Source: Caballeronia sp. TF1N1 (lineage in GTDB: Bacteria > Pseudomonadota > Gammaproteobacteria > Burkholderiales > Burkholderiaceae). Taken from it: a DNA stretch of 64,000 bases. Where the stretch lies: contig NZ_CP084628.1 in assembly GCF_022878925.1 (NCBI RefSeq), positions 1,054,001-1,118,000 of the forward strand, written 5' to 3'. The notes beneath the pieces are model-generated. The model searched no databases. It worked only from the letters and a program-made list of their open reading frames with translations, and was not told the origin of the DNA. Shown piece after piece: positions 61,147 through 64,000 of the stretch; the first letter of the stretch is position 1, and each line of letters begins with the position of its first letter. The position numbers and the translations under genes were made by a program.

Positions 61147-62889
61147 ATGCCCAATGAAAAACGCCTGCTCCGTTCCGCTCAATGGTTCGGAACCCAGGAC
61201 AAGAACGGCTTCATGTATCGAAGCTGGATGAAGAATCAGGGCATCCCGGACCACGAGTTTCAGGGCAAGCCGATTATCGGTATCTGCAATACGTGGTCGG
61301 AACTCACGCCTTGCAACGCGCATTTCAGGAAGATCGCGGAGCACGTGAAGCGCGGCGTCTTCGAGGCGGGCGGCTTTCCGGTGGAGTTTCCGGTGTTTTC
61401 CAACGGCGAATCGAATCTGCGGCCTACGGCCATGTTGACGCGCAATCTCGCCAGCATGGACGTGGAGGAATCCATTCGCGGCAATCCCGTCGATGCCGTC
61501 GTGCTGCTGGTCGGCTGCGACAAGACCACGCCCGCCTTGCTGATGGGCGCGGCGAGCTGCGACGTGCCCGCGATCGCGGTCAGCGGCGGCCCGATGCTCA
61601 ACGGCAAGCATCAGGGTCGCGATATCGGTTCGGGCACCGTCGTATGGCAACTGAGCGAGCAGGTGAAGGCGGGCAAGATCACGCTGCATGAATTCATGTC
61701 GGCGGAAGCAGGCATGTCGCGTTCGGCTGGAACCTGCAACACCATGGGGACGGCATCGACCATGGCGTGCATGGCCGAAGCGCTCGGCGTGACCTTGCCG
61801 CACAACGCGGCGATTCCCGCGGTGGATGCCAGGCGCTACGTGCTCGCGCACATGTCGGGCATGCGGATCGTGGAGATGGCGCTCGACGACTTGCGGCTCT
61901 CGAAACTCCTCACGCGGCAGGCGTTCGAAAACGCGATTCGCGTCAACGCGGCGATTGGCGGATCGACGAATGCGACCATCCATCTGAAGGCGATTGCCGG
62001 CCGTATCGGCGTGGACCTGGAACTCGACGACTGGACGCGCATCGGCCGCGGCACGCCGACGCTCGTCGACTTGCAACCGTCCGGACGCTTTCTGATGGAA
62101 GAGTTTTACTACGCGGGCGGTTTGCCCGGCGTGATCCGGCGTCTGGGCGAAGCGGGCTTGCTGCCGTATCCCGACGCGCTGACGGCCAACGGCCGCTCAC
62201 TCTGGGACAACACGAAAGACGCGCCCATCCACGACGCCGAGGTGATTCGTCCACTCGACCGCCCGCTCGTGGAAGACGGCGCGCTGTGCATTTTGCGAGG
62301 CAATCTCGCGCCGAACGGCGCGGTGCTCAAGCCGTCCGCCGCGACGCCGGCGTTGCTCAAGCATCGCGGCCGGGCGGTCGTGTTCGAGAACTTCGACGAC
62401 TACAAGGCGAGGATCGGCGATCCCGAATTGAACGTCACCGCCGATTCGATCCTGGTCATGAAGAACTGCGGCCCGAAGGGTTATCCGGGCATGGCCGAAG
62501 TCGGCAACATGGGCTTGCCGCCGAAGCTGTTGGCGCAGGGCGTGACCGACATGGTGCGCATCTCCGACGCCCGCATGAGCGGCACGGCTTACGGCACGGT
62601 GGTGCTGCATGTAGCGCCCGAAGCGCGCGCCGGTGGTCCGCTCGCGGTGGTGGAAGAAGGCGACTGGATCGAGATGGACTGCTTCGCGGGGCGCCTGCAT
62701 CTGGACATCAGCGACGAGGCGCTGAGGACACGTCTCGCCCGCTGGGCGGAAGAACCGCGCAAAGCGGGCGAGAACACGAGCGGCTACGGCAAGCTGTATA
62801 TCGATCACGTTTTGCAAGCCGATCAGGGCTGCGACTTCGACTTTCTCGTGGGATGCCGTGGCGCCGATGTTCCGCGCCATTCCCATTGA
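61147..62889 (+). CDS. IlvD/Edd-family dehydratase, L-arabonate dehydratase-like
   Basis: The 580-residue enzyme belongs to the sugar-acid branch of the dihydroxy-acid dehydratase family. Three cluster-binding cysteine regions are visible: GICNTWSELTPCN, GCDKTTPAL and AGTCNTMGTAS. MYRSWMKNQGIP at the N terminus is typical of arabonate/pentonate dehydratases, which make 2-keto-3-deoxy acids in the oxidative L-arabinose route. It follows the sugar importer by 60 bases and is probably co-transcribed. D-xylonate or galactonate remains possible. No dehydrogenase or lactonase of the pathway is in the window. Confidence 0.87.
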   Translation: MPNEKRLLRSAQWFGTQDKNGFMYRSWMKNQGIPDHEFQGKPIIGICNTWSELTPCNAHFRKIAEHVKRGVFEAGGFPVEFPVFSNGESNLRPTAMLTRNLASMDVEESIRGNPVDAVVLLVGCDKTTPALLMGAASCDVPAIAVSGGPMLNGKHQGRDIGSGTVVWQLSEQVKAGKITLHEFMSAEAGMSRSAGTCNTMGTASTMACMAEALGVTLPHNAAIPAVDARRYVLAHMSGMRIVEMALDDLRLSKLLTRQAFENAIRVNAAIGGSTNATIHLKAIAGRIGVDLELDDWTRIGRGTPTLVDLQPSGRFLMEEFYYAGGLPGVIRRLGEAGLLPYPDALTANGRSLWDNTKDAPIHDAEVIRPLDRPLVEDGALCILRGNLAPNGAVLKPSAATPALLKHRGRAVVFENFDDYKARIGDPELNVTADSILVMKNCGPKGYPGMAEVGNMGLPPKLLAQGVTDMVRISDARMSGTAYGTVVLHVAPEARAGGPLAVVEEGDWIEMDCFAGRLHLDISDEALRTRLARWAEEPRKAGENTSGYGKLYIDHVLQADQGCDFDFLVGCRGADVPRHSH

Positions 62890-62908
62890 CGCCCGCGCGT
62901 TCTGCCTG

Positions 62909-63103
62909 TCAGCCGCGCGCTCCGAAGGCGCGCTGGATTTTCTTCTCGGTGTTGTACTGGCTGAGCGCGTAGACCGACCAGATCGCGGCAGGAATCCAGC
63001 CAATCAACGTGATCTGAAGAAGCAGGCAAATGATGCCGGCAATCGGTCGGCCGATCGTGAAGAACTGCAGCCACGGAAGGATGAGTGCGAGCAAGAGACG
63101 CAT
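62909..63103 (-). CDS. YqaE/Pmp3-family small membrane protein
   Basis: The 64-residue protein has two hydrophobic helices separated by a short loop and a charged C terminus. The segment PIAGIICLLLQITLIGWIPAA and the end YALSQYNTEKKIQRAF identify the YqaE/Pmp3 family, which supports membrane potential or stress tolerance. ATG 63103 begins MRLLLALILPW; the frame extends 13 codons upstream. It is convergent with the dehydratase and lies 19 bases from its stop. Confidence 0.85.
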   Translation of the reverse strand: MRLLLALILPWLQFFTIGRPIAGIICLLLQITLIGWIPAAIWSVYALSQYNTEKKIQRAFGARG

Positions 63104-63226
63104 ATGCGGTCCTCGGATGTGATGGTCTGGTGACTTTACCATCCGCGTTGCACCTGCTTGCGCGATCCCATAACATGAGGCCGGGACTTACTTTGCCGAA
63201 CTCGCCAAACGCCCGGCCGACATTCG

Positions 63227-64000
63227 ATGACCGAAGCCACCGACCTCGCGCACCTTGTTGACGCGTTGCGCCAGCATCGCCTGCTCGATGCCGACGAAGA
63301 ACCGCGCTTCACGCGCCTGACGGGTGGCGTGTCTTCGGATATCTGGCGCGTCGATGCGCGCCGCGCTACGTTCTGCATCAAGCGCGCGCTCGGCAGGCTC
63401 AAGGTCGCGGCGGACTGGCATGCGCCCGTCAGCCGCAATGCCGCCGAAGCCGCGTGGCTGCGCTGTGTCGCGACCTGGCTGCCGCACGCGGTGCCTGCGC
63501 TTCTGTTCGAAGACGCGCCGCTCGGCTGCTTCGCGATGGCGTATCTTCCTGCGGAATATAACCCCGTCTGGAAGGCGAAGCTGCTGAAAGGCGAGATCGA
63601 CGACACTTTCGCCGCGCAAGTCGGTTTCCTTCTTGCGCAGATTCATGAGCAAAGCGCGGGGTCGGCTGCGCTCGCGGCGCAGTTCGCGAATCACGATACC
63701 TTCGAGTCCATCCGCATCGAGCCTTATCTGCGGGCGACAGCCGCGCGTCATCCCGACCTGGCGAACACACTCGGCGATCTGGCGGATTCGGTTTCGGCTG
63801 CGCGCATCGCGCTGGTTCATGGCGACGTGAGCCCGAAGAACATCCTGTGCGGTGCCGACGGCCCCGTCTTTCTCGATGCCGAGTGCGCAACCTACGGCGA
63901 TCCGGCCTTCGACCTCGCGTTCTGCCTGAATCACCTCGTCCTGAAGAGCTTTCTCAATCCGCATTGGCGTGAACGCTATGCCGGAAGCTTCGACGCACTG
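63227..64000 (+). CDS. Aminoglycoside/choline phosphotransferase-family protein, C-terminus beyond window
   Basis: This gene runs off the right edge, with 258 codons visible from ATG 63227 (MTEATDLAHLVDAL). It has the APH nucleotide-binding segment RLTGGVSSDIWRVD and a complete catalytic loop LVHGDVSPKNILCG followed by FLDAECATYGDPAFDLA, so the active site is intact. The third kinase of this fold in the window, it is not next to the first two and lies divergent from the Pmp3-type gene. The substrate is unknown. Confidence 0.85.
   Translation, partial: MTEATDLAHLVDALRQHRLLDADEEPRFTRLTGGVSSDIWRVDARRATFCIKRALGRLKVAADWHAPVSRNAAEAAWLRCVATWLPHAVPALLFEDAPLGCFAMAYLPAEYNPVWKAKLLKGEIDDTFAAQVGFLLAQIHEQSAGSAALAAQFANHDTFESIRIEPYLRATAARHPDLANTLGDLADSVSAARIALVHGDVSPKNILCGADGPVFLDAECATYGDPAFDLAFCLNHLVLKSFLNPHWRERYAGSFDAL

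Noticed and set aside
1..64000. Prophage, insertion sequences, tRNA or rRNA genes
   Set aside because: No transposase, integrase, phage structural gene or tRNA-like fold was found on either strand.

Overview
The window is GC-rich DNA with dense, often ATGA-overlapping operons and the gene style of a soil or plant-associated Burkholderiaceae (Caballeronia/Paraburkholderia type). Supporting this are a Burkholderia-type porin, a membrane PQQ glucose dehydrogenase, many LysR regulators, several complete ABC importers for nitrogenous solutes and sugars, and an oxidative pentose enzyme. The genus is inferred from gene content and style; no rRNA or other marker is present. I see no tRNA, rRNA, insertion sequence, prophage or CRISPR array.

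Region 1 (1-18.5 kb) looks like a composite island for a nitrogen-rich compound. The left arm has a solute-binding protein cut by the edge, a PotA-like ATPase, a Rieske oxygenase and a LysR regulator. Divergent from these are a flavin monooxygenase, a RidA protein, a DUF1028 protein, an M20 deacetylase-like hydrolase and an NCS1 permease. On the opposite strand lies an operon of a biuret/ureidoacrylate-type cysteine hydrolase, an amidase, AtzG-, AtzE- and AtzH-like proteins. Divergent from that is a four-gene BMP-type ABC importer followed by a RutR/NicS-style TetR regulator. Functionally this resembles the Rut pyrimidine pathway (flavin oxygenase, isochorismatase-fold hydrolase, RidA protein, nucleobase permease, TetR repressor), but with different oxygenases and an added carboxybiuret hydrolase module.

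Region 2 (18.5-33.4 kb) is more housekeeping in nature. It holds an orphan ribbon-helix-helix protein, a LysR gene, sdhCDAB closed by a strong terminator, gcd with its own terminator, a porin, a rubredoxin with an extra N-terminal domain, two hypothetical or DUF proteins, a large GNAT protein, a LysR/DUF4865 divergent pair and a DszC/SfnC-like flavin enzyme.

Region 3 (33.4-38.1 kb) has a divergent FtsH-like membrane protease and a haemagglutinin-type secreted protein without a visible partner transporter.

Region 4 (38.7-48.9 kb) is a ten-gene rightward cluster: a five-gene urea/short-chain-amide ABC importer, an amidase, a DeoR regulator, an M20 N-carbamoylase-type hydrolase and two choline/aminoglycoside-kinase-like phosphotransferases. 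It ends at a bidirectional hairpin. The gene set suggests import, deacylation or decarbamoylation, and phosphorylation of an unidentified amide.

Region 5 (49.1-54.2 kb) carries a hybrid histidine kinase, a divergent membrane diguanylate cyclase and a GNAT acetyltransferase. Region 6 (54.2-64 kb) carries a GlxA-type AraC regulator, a GbpR-type LysR regulator, a YtfQRT-YjfF-like sugar importer and an arabonate-dehydratase-family enzyme, consistent with L-arabinose/galactose use. It ends with a small Pmp3-type membrane protein and a third phosphotransferase cut by the right edge.
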